64,000 nt of DNA from Opisthorchis felineus (taxonomy: Eukaryota; Platyhelminthes; Trematoda; Opisthorchiida; Opisthorchiidae): assembly GCA_004794785.1 (NCBI GenBank), contig SJOL01007058.1, forward strand, positions 1 to 64,000, read 5' to 3'. Below are positions 33,080 through 45,893 of this stretch, one piece after another. A model generated the notes under the pieces. The model was not told the origin of the DNA, did not search any database, and was given only the letters and a program-made list of their open reading frames with translations. The position numbers and the translations under genes were made by a program. Positions within the stretch are counted from its first letter, which is position 1. Each line of letters opens with the position of its first letter.

Positions 33080-36000
33080 GCCAGCAGCAGTGACGCTGGA
33101 AATAATGCAGAATGACTTCCGCCATCGCGTATATTCAGGCGTTTACCCAAACATATTGATTTAGACTGACTGGAACTTTTGGCTTATCGAAACCAATTGC
33201 GTATGAAAGACCATGATAGCACCTGTGCAAGTAGCAACAGGCTGCAGTGTTTCGATTGATTACCCTTTTTTTCTGCCAAACATATACAGACCACCACATT
33301 TATGCAATTTTCATCTGCAATCCATACCTGGGAAGACTGCAGCCAGATTTGTACACCTTCCTAACATTTATAACGTTACCCAACAGGCAAAGAAAACCAG
33401 AAAAACGATGTGACATCTGAAGGACTGCTCTGATAGGTATTTCAAAGTGATAGTCTGCTTTTCGGACACCGTACCATACTTGGTGTCTGTTTGTTCTAAC
33501 AAATTTTTATGGTTCATTTACGCCTAGCTTCAAGACGGGTCCATCGTCGGCTATAATCTCTTCCGTGAAAATATCGAGACCATTGAAAATCAGCATAAAT
33601 TATCAAAGAGCCAGTTGCCATTAACCTGGTACTGAAAGAAATGTCGAGTGAACATAGTGGTAAATAAATAATGGTAAGATGTACAGAGAATAGACGAGTG
33701 GGGTTTATTAGCATCTGCGCCTACTAAGGTAATCGAAAATGGACTGACATGGCTCGGTAATGGTCTGGGAGATTTATGAGTACCTTTGAAAACCCAATCT
33801 ATTCATGACTGCTCATGAAGCCGCTAACCTCGGCTCTTCAAACGACATCGACCACTGCCGTACAGAACTTTGTAAAAACGGGAATTTAAGGTGGCACAAA
33901 TGACAGTGTAGCCTGCAGTGTTGTTGAGTTTTGCCAGTGTAAATGGTAATTGTAATTTTAACGATTTCATTTTACATTTTATGTGTGCGGCTTTGAACGT
34001 AGGACGAGGTACTTGCCGAATGGTCATGCTGAGATACCACCCAGAAGCCGTAGACGTCACAGTCTTGGCTAGGCTGACATTTGCTCTTTTGATCTAAGCG
34101 GTCGATTTAGTTCTTCAGATTCAGTGAACAACGGTCAAGCTCGCTTTTTGAGTTTGGATTTTGGAGACAATGAACGATGCCAGATGTCTATTTGTTTTTT
34201 AAAGCTACAGTAAGCAAATCTAAAAGGAGTCCAAATAATCACATCCGGGTTGGTTTTGAACTTTTAGCCGCTAGTTTGCGCCTAAGACAAGCTTACTTTG
34301 AAGGTAAGGTGTTGATTTGCTGTGATGAAACAATGTGTGCTGACGCCGCATCACCTCCTCAGCACAAGATAAGAAAAAGTGGAGGCCATTTGGATAATAA
34401 ACAGCTTATTTGCAAATAAGATACATAGCCTGATTTCCGGCGTGCAGCATTGCTGAAACATTATAGGCGCCTAACTCAGTGATTACCAGCTTTATTGTGT
34501 AGCGTAAGCCTCAAGAAATGAGTTGATATCACTTTCTCGTTGTTGTGGATCGCTGCTGTGTATAATTAACGTATTCAAGCAAGACGGTCGTCCAGGAATC
34601 AATAATATTCCCTATAATAGATTGATGAACAGATAACTATTTCGTAACCTTTATCCATTTAATAAGCAGAATACACACTATTAAATCACGCGTGATTTTA
34701 AAACAAAAGGCTAAATAATTCGGCAGACAAAACAAACTGAATAGATCACGTGCGAATATCTATAAGTTTTGCTGCATTTTCCAGGGCTTATTGTGTTTAT
34801 AGGACTCAGATTAAAAAAACAGTGAGCCCAGTTCCCAATGGAATTCACAAACTTTACTCCTCATGATGTCAATTGTTTTCCTGCTTGTTGCCGTTGTTAT
34901 GCATTTAGGGTGCGTCTGAGGTGATTTGCTGTCGATGCGTGATGAGGCCGAATGAACCTATCGAAAACATGCTTGATTTGCAGGAGCTTACTGGCCAATA
35001 ATAAATGGCAGATTTGCTGGGTTAAAACCACGATCCGTCTGCAAACTTCGGAAAATAATGTCGCCAAGTACCTTGACAAAAATAAATACAATCTGTTAGG
35101 CCAGAACACCGAACCTATTGACTTCTTTTCAAGGCAGAGCTGAAATTCAGATTTATTTGACTATTGACTTCTTGGTTGTTGTGAACACGTCTGTTATCTT
35201 AGTTTCCTTTCAAAAGAGATAATTATATTCACCCAAATTTAAAAATGTTGAAATTGATTAAATAAACGTATGCTGTTTTGGTCATATTTTATACACGCCT
35301 TCCGGGGAGTTGTACAAGAACCTAATGCCGACTGATCACCAGTTATCGTAAAACAATTTGTCAGTAATTGGCCACCTTTTTAATTCAGCATGCATGTTGA
35401 GATAAATATACCTCAGAGCCTTGGCCACTGAGAAACCTGATGTGTTGCTGATTGGTGAGCGGTACTGCAGAAATCGTAGGCAATACAAATTCGGAAAGCA
35501 TTTTAGCAACATATAATTTGGCAAGCTTAAAAGAGTAAGAACACGGCTTCGAACACATTACCGCTGACTTGCTGATGCAGACGATGTGCTATTAATCTTG
35601 CCATACTAACAGCTTATGTATCCTACTTCACCATTTTAACAAAATTGGCGCTTTATTACTCGGGTATGTCCAGCCTATGCGCAAAATTACGCAACTATTG
35701 CACACCAGTAGGATTCATCTCAAAAGCCCATTTTGTGGGGTCGTTGACAGCAAGTCGTTGATATTGGCTTACCTTATTGAAAACCGAATACACCGTTGGC
35801 GACAAAAGTGAGATAAATTTACAAATCTGTCCGTCTGTGACAATTTGTACTTAAAAACAAATTGCTCGGTGGAAGCAGCGGTTGGAAAGTGTCAAACGTT
35901 GTAGTTGATGACGAAGAAACTGAAAGAGTGAAAAAAATCAAACGAAATATTTATAGGGGGCAAGTTTCATAATCGGCTAAAGTGTCAGACATCGCACAAT

Positions 36001-37380
36001 CGCATGAAATCGGAGTCACTCAAGTTGGTGCAACCGACACAATTGAGGAGTAATTTACCCGGGACTATACAGATCTGTTTTTTTCGCCGCACATCTAGGT
36101 ATCACCGTCATTAACCGTTGGTTGTGGAACTCATATCTGTGTTGTAAAACAAAACTGAGCCCCATGAGCAGTTAGTCAAAACAGTCTCACAATGGCTCCG
36201 GTACTAACAAGGGATAATAAGATAAAATCGTGCTCACTGGAGAACTTTCAGGTAACACGTCCGCAATGGAACTACTGATACTTATTATCTAGTATATCAG
36301 TGGGAACTAGCTTATTTCTTTAACATGAACCGACGAAGAAACACGCCGCTGAGTGATTTTTGTTGTTAAACAACTCTTTTTTATGCAACATCATAAATTT
36401 TGCACAACTATCTTTTTCTCCTTGGTAGACAGTATTGCATCGTCTGACAGTGAAATTCGGTATGAAGATTCCACTCGAAAATCGCCGAAGATGGTCACCT
36501 AGAGTCCAAGTAGACACTACTTATCAACTCCTTCAGTTTTCTCTATCCTGAAAGCGATGTGGGTTCAAAAATGACTCGTTTTGCTCAATTTTGAATGATT
36601 GTAAATATTTTGGAAGAAACTCTGGAAATAAGCCTTCTAACTAGAAGAATCATGCCCCAGCAATTACCAATTTTGTGGGTATCTTACTCCGTAGCTTGTA
36701 TGCCGCCGATAGCTGCGCCTCGAATGCTTGAAAAGCACGCCACAAAAGTCAATATTCTACCTCCCTATTAACCACCTCATAAACCCGATTATAACTTCCT
36801 AAACTGCATATTTGAGGGCATTTTCGTCACGCTTAAGCAGATAGTTTGTTCAGTCACCAGACACTGCAAAACGTTTCACGACAAACCCAACATTTAACAC
36901 CATGTAGTATTTTCGATTCACGGAAACGTCTTGAGTAACAGGAACATGCGTTCAGTCAATAGGGTTGTGTTGGACCCTCATTGTCTTAAACATTGCGCCG
37001 GAGGTTCTAAGTTCCATAAATACACATTTTCTGCTTAAATTATCTTATAAGTAGAATTTTCAACGCCAAAGATGCTTGCAGAACGGCGACGAAATTTCAG
37101 CGATTCCCAGAAACCTAGACACAGTTTCAACTGACTTAAAATTCAGGGTGAGAGGTGGTTAAATTATGCAATATTACTAGCGATAAGTTTGCATACAACT
37201 CTCTCCACAACAATGGCATTTCTTACTTCAATTAAAGGCCCATACTCTGCTTCAGGAGAGCAGTCATCTCCTTCGTCTTGAAAAGTGAGTTTATATTTTA
37301 CCCATTTATTCGTAGATTCGTCGCAGTTCTGCGCATAGATACATGCAGTACAAGATCACAGGCATCCCATGGATGGATTA
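33080..37380. other. About 4.3 kb without a supported gene
   Basis: Short frames at 33213-33413, 34177-34419, 34952-35143, 35336-35524 and 36320-36517 have no domain, splice context or duplicate. A peptide resembling the RT box (ADADDVLLI at about 35570-35600) has no supporting RT sequence around it. Confidence 0.45.
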
Positions 37381-37389
37381 TTTTCATCC

Positions 37390-39240
37390 CGTATTCTAAC
37401 AGAGAATCTATAAGGATATGATATTTTGACGTCACACATCCACGAACCCATTCCTTGTCCGAGAGCTGACGTTTGACGTAAAAGTCCTCACAACTCCAGA
37501 CTGTGTGAGATCAGGCGCTTTTATCTGCGTCCTGCTCCACTGAACACAGTAGCTTTTCAAACTCAACCAATATATCCGTCAAGAGCAATTCCGGAAATTG
37601 TTCAACGCCTAGTGCAGTAAAAACTTGTCCATTGTTGTTTCCAGAGGAAATGAGTTTCGTTCCACCCATACGGCATTTACCGTTGCCACTGACCTTTCAG
37701 CCAGACAGTTAGAAGCGCGATGGTAGGGTGATGTTAAAAGAAGTTCTATCCAGCTGGTTTTCATAAGCAGCTAAAAGTCGCTTGTGTGCAAATGATACCA
37801 ATAGCCGACAAATTTATTGCCTAGCGCTGCAGTATTAGTGACGCCAACTGAAGTATTGGTTTATTTTCTCCGACCATCCCAAGTAAAGCATTGTGGTCTT
37901 CGTGTATGCCGAACGTTTGCCTAAAAGACCAGCGCTGAAAACCTGTAACTTCGACTAAGATGACTAACGCCTCCATGCCAATTTGTGCGTTAGCCCTGTT
38001 TGCTGGCGACAAATACAGTGAAGTCTGACTAACTGGTTTGGGAATTTACAGACCATCCGTCTGCGGTAGCACTCCCACTCTGTAATGTGAAGCATCGCTG
38101 GTAAAAATAACTGGCTTTATTTAATGGAGATGAATAAGTACTGTAGAACTCATAAAAGCATGTTTTGTGCGTTAAAACCCTCCTGCTAAAGGTTCTAACT
38201 CCAGCAAATTCCCTGACCCAGCAGGGATTTCAACGAGTGTAAAACTGTTGCAACTTACGGAATATACCATGCATAGTTATTCACACTTCCTAGGAACGAT
38301 CTCAGGTGATGCTGGTCCCTTGGTTGACGTGTTTCTAATACTCGACGTACTTTTTCCGCTACACATGTTGACCCTTATGTACTGATCATGAGACCCAAAT
38401 AGTCCGTCTGACCCGTCAGAAAATCAAACTTCTTTCTTATTCGTAATCTACTGCCTTTCAAGCAACCAAGCTTCATCTTCAACTATTTTAGATGCTCATG
38501 AATGGTACATCCGGTTATAAAAATATATACAAGGGAGAACTTTTTCGGCTTTCTCACAATGGTGTTTTCAAGTTTACACTGAAATATGGATGGAGTGAAG
38601 AGGATTCCGAAAAGAGGGTGACCAATCAAAAGGTTAATCTGTGAATATTGATATCTTAGTGGGTTTTGCTTCCTGCGTTTATTCTTGTTACGCGTAACCA
38701 TGAGCTAAATCCAGTTTTGAAAAAAATATTTGCCCTTAGTGAGTTGTGCATAAACGTCTTCAATTTTAGGTACTGGGCAATTTCCCGCGGGTGCGTTAGC
38801 ATTGATTAAGGTGTTAGAGCCACTGCAGAGTTTGACTGTACCATCCGGTTTCATTACCCTAAAAATTGGTGTAGCCCGCTCCGGAGACGCCCTACTTTGA
38901 ATTATTCCTGCACGTTGCAACTTTTGTGGTTTTTATTCGAACTCTGGACGCATTAAATAATGCAGTGACGGAGCCTCTAAGAAACGCTGCTGTGCTTCCG
39001 GCGGAACGTCTATATTCACCTTCTCTCCGGATAACCTGCTTTTCTGTGGTTCTGAAAGTCCTAACAGATCTGGAGCATTCCCTTAAGCGATGTATGTGGT
39101 TTTGTTTTTCGTCACACTCCTATATGGAACATTCGAATTTTTCGTCCCGAACAACCTCACCTATTCTCCCGTTTATGTCCGAAGACAGCCTGGGGCCTGC
39201 TGAATCTTGCGTATCTCGGCTGGTCCCAATTTGACTTGCC
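37390..39240 (-). mobile_element. Ty3/Gypsy element 1, deleted and inactive
   Basis: Minus-strand pol remnants in the expected order. 39.24-38.93 kb: leader before RT (PPEAQQRFLEAPSLHYLMRP in one register). 38.92-38.48 kb: RT, starting GIIQS and KPDGTVKLC, then FFQ, later PLFGILFTPSIFQCKLEN and TGCTIHEHL; where Y.DD should be the sequence reads VYIFITG, so both catalytic aspartates are gone. 38.11-37.82 kb: RNase H (QIGMEALVIL, EDHNALLGM, with the D of TDH replaced). 37.75-37.40 kb: integrase tail (SPYHRASNCLAE; then QLSDKEWV.G). Only about 70 bases separate RNase H from the integrase tail, so about two thirds of integrase is missing. Several stops and frameshifts. No LTRs were found. Confidence 0.75.
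38483..38920 (-). pseudogene. Gypsy element 1 reverse transcriptase remnant
   Basis: Two frames in the same register (38705-38920 and 38483-38701) separated by one stop. RT blocks are visible: the K.DG.V..C segment, the CPVPKIEDVYAQL.KGKYFF segment, and a PFGI..APSIFQ-like segment. The local sequence around 38700 reads KLDLAHGYA in a shifted register, showing two compensating frameshifts. The active-site box is deleted. Inactive. Confidence 0.75.
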
Positions 39241-39590
39241 ATGATTTTCTACTGTAAACTACAATAGTGCTACCCGCGTAAGGAGGAAAGCCCTTCGCTG
39301 CGGAGTTGTTTATTGGAAAAACGATAACTAAACAGTCACAGACTATTGGACAGGAAAGTCAAACTCCCATTTGCACGTTGTTTTTAAAAACCGAATATCC
39401 GTCTTCTTCTTGAACGCGTATTCTTGAACTCTACTGGATATGCATTGACTATCAAGCAATTACAAACGAAAACAGCAAAGTAGTTCCAAAACTTCCGTAA
39501 TAAATCCCACCTTCCATCAGATCAATTCGGAGTTACGAGAGCACACCTACTACTCGCATGCCGCATCAGCAGTATCCACCGTTTCACACC
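39240..39590. other. Junction between the two Gypsy remnants
   Basis: About 350 bases with no recognisable coding sequence. No matching direct repeats that would be LTRs were found on either side. Confidence 0.45.
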
Positions 39591-39686
39591 TTTCCCTCTT
39601 AAAGGTCACCTGCATGCCACCGATTTCTATTTGCCCCCGTTAGGTTGGCTCCGGCCATTGGTCCGTTCGTCAGCTTTTCTAGTGTG

Positions 39687-40176
39687 TCATGCCACATCCG
39701 GAGCTGCCGCCTCGACCCACTGCGACAGGTGTTCTATCATCGTCACGATAAATTGCTTTCCGCTAGTTGTCACCGGAAAGGGGCCAATGACGTCCACGGA
39801 CCATAACTCACCGATTTCTGATACAGGAATGGGTTCCATGGGATAAGTTACCCCTGCCGTGGCACTGCTTACAGGACACCGCATAATCAATCAGCTCACT
39901 TCACATCCCGGGCCAGTCGGCCCTCTGCCGAAGTAAGTCGTACGTCTTGGTGCACCCTGCGTGCGTCATCCCGTGACATTCGACGATCAGCTTCCTCCTC
40001 AAGACCGAAGGTATTACGGACAGAACAACACCACAATCGGCGTTGTTCCAGGAAATTTTGGCAGCTTCATTCAGACTCAGCCTATCGAAACGACTCCGGA
40101 ACTTTTCCAATTCCTTGTCTTCGTCTCCAGTCTCAATATTCCCTCCATGAAACAAGGCTGCTGCAACCTCCCGTAA
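39687..40176 (-). pseudogene. Gypsy element 2 integrase, zinc finger and core
   Basis: The zinc finger shows H-x3-H spacing in ECHGMTHAG, but the paired cysteines lie after a stop. The core has the first catalytic aspartate in SVDVIGPFPV. The remaining catalytic residues are not seen before the sequence loses similarity at about 39600, so the element is 3' truncated. Confidence 0.7.
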
Positions 40177-40794
40177 CACACAATCCTGCCGCTTGAGTTG
40201 CATTAGCCTTCCTGGTTCCAGTTTGACGACGAGGCTATTGTCACCGATCATGATCCTGGGGGACCTCGTCTTCAGCCTCTGGTCTTGACAGCAAATCAGC
40301 CAGGTGGTTCTCCATCCCTGGCACGTGCCAGATCGTGAAGTCGTACTCTTGCAACCGGAGTGCCTAGCGCGCGAGCTTCCTGCGAGGGTCTCTGGTGGTG
40401 CTGATCCATTCCAGGGGTTTGTGACCGGTCTCGACATGAAGTCGTTGTCCAATCAGGTATGGCCTCCACTTATCCAGGGCCCAGACGATCGCTAAAAATT
40501 CTTTTTCAACAGTCGAATACTTCTGCTCAGCGATGGTCAGGACACGACTGGCATATTCCCTAACCCCATTCCTCTGCTTTAGGACAGCGCCGATACCGCG
40601 GTCGCTAGCGCCGTTGCAACAGTAAACATCCCTCTTACCCTGGGCAGTTTAAGGGTCAGTTGCCGATCCAGCATTCGTGTTGTGACACGTTCGAAAGCCT
40701 CGTATGCTTCCCTGGTCCATTCAAACTTCCGATTTTACCCAAGTAAATCGTACAGTGGAGTAGCAATCGTGTTGAAATCCTGGACAAACCGGCT

Positions 40795-41064
40795 TTAGTA
40801 TGCCGCTGGTCCAAGAAACTTCCGTAGACATCGCTTGGAATTGGGAACAGCAGAGTCCTCGATCTTTGCCAGATTTTCTGGCAGTGGGCTAACCTCTCCG
40901 TGACCCAATTTATGCCCCAGCAGTGTCACCGAACTAGGAGCGAGCTGTGTATTGGCTTCATTTATCCGCAGGCCCGCCTCCCAGATAGGCTTCAATACGG
41001 CCTTCAAGTGAACTGCGTGCTCTGGTTCCGAATTGCTGTACACAATGGTATCGTCTTCGTACAC
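40795..41064 (-). pseudogene. Gypsy element 2 RT core with YEDD
   Basis: An 89-codon frame containing the RT active-site box Y-E-D-D at its start, followed by the thumb/connection sequence typical of Ty3/Gypsy RT (GHKLG, a P.K..I-like segment, FLG.A.Y). The catalytic residues are present here, unlike element 1, but the frame is cut at both ends. Confidence 0.8.
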
Positions 41065-42169
41065 GGCAGCATTCTGTAGACCCTTCTACAAACGAAGCAT
41101 CAAGCGCCGGAAGGTGAATGGTGCCCCCGACAAACCAAACGACATCCGTCTAAATTGATATTGGGTGTCCCCAAACGTGAACGCCATTTTCTCCTGGTTC
41201 TCCGGCTTGATAGATAGTTGCCAATATCCGGAACGCAAGTCGAACACTGTGAAATACCGGAAATGCTTGTGCGAATCGAAAACCTCTACAACCTAAGAGA
41301 CAGCTACGGCCCGATTTACGGTAAGTTCAATCAAATGCCGGAAATCCACGCAAAACAGGTACTTTCCGTTCGCCTACTTTACAAGCACAATCGGGGTGTT
41401 GTATGCACTGTTGGCCTCCTCAATTATGCCGCTTGACAGCATCTCTTGAACTTCCTCACGGACCTGCTCCCGTAGATGGAGCGGCAGCGGACGGGGTCCG
41501 TAAGGTAGAAAGCATTCAGACGAGAGAGAAGTTTCTTGATCGACCCACGAGCAGATCCAAATGGATCTTCATCGCCTGTGAAAAGTTCGGAGTATTCCTC
41601 GACCGCGGATTGCACTGATGGCACGTTACAGGACGGAAGTTTTCGGATATGCAGCACGTTCACGGCAGTACTTGGGTAAACTTCAAGCTTGACTGCGCAA
41701 CATTTGTCACCAGTTTTCTCCGCTTCAATTGAACCACGGATTCTGCACCCTTGGGAAAATCTGCTCCCAAAAACCTGCTGCATACGCTCACAACATCGTC
41801 TCACGCCGCTAAACTTCGTCCAATTCACATTCGTTTTCTGCTGCAATGCAAGTAACTATTCAGCATTTTGGGGCACGTAATAATTGCACTAAATAACTGT
41901 CGCGCGTAGACTGAAGTATTTAATTTGCATCCAATTCAGCTGCAAAATTCCACCTCCATCCAAGTTAATCCCTAGCTGTTAACAGATAACGCTTATAATC
42001 CCATGTTGAATTAAGTGTTCGAATATTGCGCAAATTCCGCTGAAAAGAATAAAATACTCATGGACTGTTCCCCTTAATGAACAATAGTTAATGGTTTCAA
42101 GAAATTCACATTTCTTGCAAGCTTGTGCTGTAACGTGAATCTGCATGTGTTTCACCCATTTTTCCATAA

Positions 42170-42680
42170 TTAGGCGGCGAAATGAACAGGTGATTACAAA
42201 CGCACGAGTGCTAAATCGAATATATCTAAAGCAGGCCTACAATGATATTTTACATCATTCCTCACGTAACTTTACAAACACCTTTTGAACAAGCTCTAAC
42301 CAAGTAACCAAGGTCCTTCATCTACTGAAATATTCTGCTGGCGCTATTATCCAGTGCTCGCCAAATGAATCTGACAGGACCTCGGTCTAGAAGCATAAGG
42401 TGATCGTTATTGCTGGGCAACTGTGAGGGTTAAACAACCCTCTCACATCTATCCCGTGATTCAACCATTACAGATGCTCCTTGGTATGCATGGACAACCT
42501 AACGCGAATGGGGAAATGATTTCCAGTGCAATCAAACAGTATGATGTGCAGACAGGTGCGTGAAACATTATAGCGTCAGGGGAGATTTAGCTCACCCGGT
42601 CACTCGTCGAGTGCCTTCAGTTTCTGTCAATCTAATGCACACGAATAATTCTCTTTCCAGCAAGTCATGTCATAATGGGA
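42170..42680 (+). repeat. Block B upstream part, right copy 1
   Basis: Aligns directly to 52.75-53.2 kb: GCTGGCGCTATT..CCAGTGCTC near 42339 against 52860, AAGCATAAGGTG.TCGTTATT near 42391 against 52912, and TGGACAACCTAACGCGAATGG near 42490 against 53020. Inverse pieces occur at 16.85-16.92 and 48.69-48.82 kb. No coding content is evident. Confidence 0.75.
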
Positions 42681-42827
42681 GACAAATGAGACAAGTGAGA
42701 TGATTTATGTGGCTGGATGATCATTTCTAAATGACTCTGTCAGTTGTCCTAAATATTCACAATAACCTTAACCATTTACTGAGCCGATGAACCTAGGGTT
42801 ATATTGGCTTTCATTCTGCTACTTCAG

Positions 42828-43199
42828 GTCCGCCAAAGGATACCTTATGGCTGGGGGACTAGACTACTACTTAGCTGTCATTTTTACAGGCAAGAAAATG
42901 GATTTGTGGCCATGTTGAGATAACCATTCGTCCATAGACTTCCGACGTTTCTACATAAAAGCCCTGCCGATGTACAGCCCTGGTTTATGAACTGGATCTT
43001 CTGCATAACAGGAGACTCCTCCAGAACAATTACTGGTATTTGACTGTTAAATGTTTTCGTCGTGAGCAATCTAAAATAAAGGGCTTCACAAAACCACATA
43101 CCAACATCAATGGTGCTGAAGTGCCTCATCATACCGCGTAAGTTTCTTCCATTTTGGTTGCAGACATACCCAGCCGGATACTCTTTGACAATATAAAAC
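42828..43199 (+). pseudogene. Exon B1 plus microexon, right copy 1
   Basis: Exon B1 spans 42828-43035 (208 bases) between CTACTTCAG and G|GTATTT. The register matches the open copy at 8.43-8.64 kb: VRQRIPYGWG, then a single TAA, then HRLPTFLHKSPADVQPWF and MNWIFC. The 36-base microexon equivalent (43164-43199) follows TTGGTTGCAG, with donor GT changed to GA. One stop only, so loss of coding capacity looks relatively recent here. Confidence 0.6.
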
Positions 43200-43876
43200 G
43201 AAAGCTTGTTTGAGAATTGCCCCTCATTGAATGTGATACCACTTGATTTTTGGAAATTCCAGGAGGATGATCCTTTCCCGCTTGGACATTTTGTTTACTG
43301 TTCAGCTGTTGACATTGACCCCAATAATAGTCAAATGCATACGCAAAACCTGATAAAACGTACTGAAATATAAAAGTGCCATCAAAAAGTGAGCCTCATC
43401 AGAAGTATTCGACACTCACTTGGCAGAAACATGCCTTAAAACGTGTGTGCTCTACCTTGGTTCTCTTAGCACGAGCTCCTTAATTGGTTGATATTCCAGT
43501 TAAACTTGATTGCCCTGCACACGGTACAAGATACGTTATCAAGCTCTGAAGAAATATCACACGCGGCAAAAGGCCGTCATTAGCCAGAGATATTATTCTT
43601 ATGCGGAAATAACGGAAACAGCGAGTTTTGCTGTTTGATATATTCAACTGATACTGTTTGCTCGCGGCGTCCAAAAATTTTGCACATGAAAAGTTTGGAT
43701 GCTTTTGTGACAGACTCGCTCACCGTATCTCCTCACAAACAATCATGTTGGTTACTTACTGGTTCAAAGATGTCACAAGTTGATGTTCCATAAGCGGAAC
43801 TAAACAGGGCCACAGAAAATAATTTTAGCCTCAAAAATTATCGCCACACAGTTAAAAACTCCTATATAACATCTAG

Positions 43877-44104
43877 ATCATGGCCCTATCCTTATCATTA
43901 TGCGACGTTTAATCCATTTGGACTTCTATTACTCAAATGGAAAACCGTTGATGTTCTAATGGATGGAAATGCAACCAGATAAGCTGTGCAAGAAGTCATC
44001 CAAGTCCTTGATGGTAAAGGGGAAAATTTAGCTTCAACGTCCTGCTCACAACTTTTGTGGGCTAAAATTTTGCGAACCTCGGTTATTATCACACGACGAA
44101 TCAT
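43877..44104 (+). pseudogene. Exon B2, right copy 1
   Basis: The acceptor TATATAACATCTAG is conserved. The frame begins IMALSLSLCDV and stops after about 11 codons; further on, in a nearby register, TVDVLMDGNATR and VQEVIQVLDGK match the other two copies. Ends at TCACACGACG, the mirror of GTGTGATAAT at 7.29 and 15.04 kb. Beyond it, a short stretch near 44340-44400 matches 48.77-48.82 kb. Confidence 0.55.
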
Positions 44105-44439
44105 TTGCTAATCAAATGATGTATAGAAATGTGTACACAGTTTTGCCATCCTTCGCTGATTCTACTCTTTTGTTTGCGATGCATTCAGTGGTTTTCAAAA
44201 CGTAGGTCGCATAGATGGCGTCGTTGGTCTTGCTTTGTAAGCATGTTTGCTTTCGCTTCTATCACTGTTATATGAATTATACGGGAACTACGCGGTATCC
44301 CCAGACGGCTAAATGCACATCTTGCACTGTACATCAGTTTACGAATTTATATTCAACCGTCACAGTTGCTCATCATCAACAACAATCGCCGCCTTATACT
44401 TATTAGAAGACCTAAAAGAAAAGTCGCTGAATAAATGCT

Positions 44440-45460
44440 TCTGTTCTCCTGTTGGATAACAGTTTTTTCTTTTGATCATTTTCGTCTCAGCAAACATGCC
44501 TATCGATGGTTGGCGATAAAGCGTAATATTTTCCCCTGAAACTTTCATTTGCCACGCACGCTGGTCGCATCCGCATAGCAGCTCACTTCAAAAACACACA
44601 AACCAGACATGGCGGAGATCATTATTGGTCCCTTATTAAATGGGTTCTAGAAATCCTGGAAGAAGTTTGCTCATGGCGCACAAGGTGCTGAAATATAATC
44701 TGTTGTTTCATTATCGCAGAGCCTCACAATGTCTCACGAATGTCCATCCGGGGAAATCAAAATTCGATATGGTAATAAATAGAAAGCTCATGTGTACGCA
44801 TTAGCCCAATGTAATATGCGCAGACTGCAAGCCAGCGTGAACACCAAACCTTATCAAAATCGTACTTCTGCAGATTCACTCTTAGCACTTTCGCTAAGAC
44901 TGTAAACTCCCTATTGTCGAGAAGCTAGTGAAAGCCCCGGCGCTTGCTACAATAAAACAATGCCACTAGTGTGAAGATTCTTTAGCAAACTTCGATTTGA
45001 CTGTCGAATTTGGCACTCATTCTTGGTTCTTCTCTCTCTCTCTTCTATATCTGCAGTAACCGAGGGACTAGATCCTGAATAAACACATGTTTATTATGGT
45101 GTGTGAACGTGTAGACTGTACTATTTTTTGAAACGCGGAAGTGTGGACTCAGCTTATTTTTGTACGTAGTTTTACGTCAGTTCAATCCATTGGTGTTCCT
45201 TGTGCGTCCGTAGTAATATTTCCACAAATGGTCGCCTAAATGTCTGTCCAATCAGAGAGGCTCTCAAATTCGGTCCAGAAACGGTTGCAGGTATTGGGTA
45301 ACGCTTAGCTACTAAACCGGAGTTTCAACAATATGGACAACTTTTCAATATTATGTATTAATCAAAATATTTCTTCCAAACTAAGGAAAAGCATGCACTG
45401 TGGTTTGTAACGTTCATTATATTATCATCAGACACGGGTGCACACCATGCTATCTACATC
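44440..45460 (+). repeat. Block C upstream part, right copy
   Basis: The second half (44.85-45.40 kb) is the inverse of 10.9-11.4 kb. It contains a (TC)7 run at about 45030-45043. No coding sequence recognised. Confidence 0.6.
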
Positions 45461-45509
45461 AATAAAGCGCAAAAACAATGTTAAAGAGACAATGGCTGGC
45501 TGATTTCAG

Positions 45510-45893
45510 CACGTCACGACACTACAACCAATTCGTTTGCTTGGATCGTTCATATGTACAAAATTTGGTCAGAATTTATCTCATCGGCCTAGCACTATTT
45601 ATGGCTGGATCATCAGGGTTTGCTTCGTGTAATAGCATTCGAATCATTTTGACCGTTTGACCCAATACGGAGGAGTTTATTTTCTCACTGCTAAATAATG
45701 CTATCGAACTGCTGGACTAACTTGATTGCGTCGTGGTGGGTTCATCAGTGGTATGTTTCGCCGATGTTGATGAGTCGTTCACCGATGTACCGATCCTCGA
45801 CACTATTGACAATTTGTGTGATAGTATCTCCCAAAAATAACCTCAATTACATCCTAACTATGGAATGATATTACAAAATTCTTAAGAAATTCG
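45510..45893 (+). pseudogene. Exon C, right copy (stops)
   Basis: Acceptor CTGATTTCAG, then the same phase and register as the open copy at 10.39-10.79 kb. FVCLDR, MAGSS, VVVGSSVVCFADV, FTDVPILDTIDNLCD are retained. Stops occur at 45658-45660 and at least twice more. Substitutions in retained segments are conservative, so this copy was under constraint before it was lost. The 60-codon frame at 45478-45660 is its first part. Confidence 0.6.

Larger units (their letters stand above)
39590..41850 (-). mobile_element. Ty3/Gypsy element 2, pol remnant
   Basis: Minus strand, 5' to 3'. 41.85-41.42 kb: pre-RT region (a DPVR motif near its end). 41.41-41.07 kb: RT fingers and palm, spread over frames. 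41.064-40.795 kb: RT with the YEDD box followed by TIVYSN, then GLRINEANTQL and LLGHKLGHGEVSP. 40.76-40.30 kb: RNase H, with VETGHKPLEWI where TDHKPL is expected. 40.25-39.90 kb: integrase zinc finger (ECHGMTHAGCTKTYDLL). 39.89-39.69 kb: integrase core start (LWSVDVIGPFPVT, MIEHLSQWVEA). At least four stops and several frameshifts. GC content is clearly higher than the surroundings. No LTR or gag recognised. It shares the strand of element 1 but differs from it in sequence. Confidence 0.85.

Noticed and set aside
35565..35610. ADADDVLLI-like peptide resembling an RT box
   Set aside because: No other RT motif lies upstream or downstream in any frame; chance match is likely.
39961..40176. 71-codon plus-strand ORF inside Gypsy element 2
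   Set aside because: Shadow of the minus-strand integrase and linker.
37300..42170. LTRs of the Gypsy elements
   Set aside because: I could not find a matching pair of direct repeats with TG...CA ends flanking either pol remnant.
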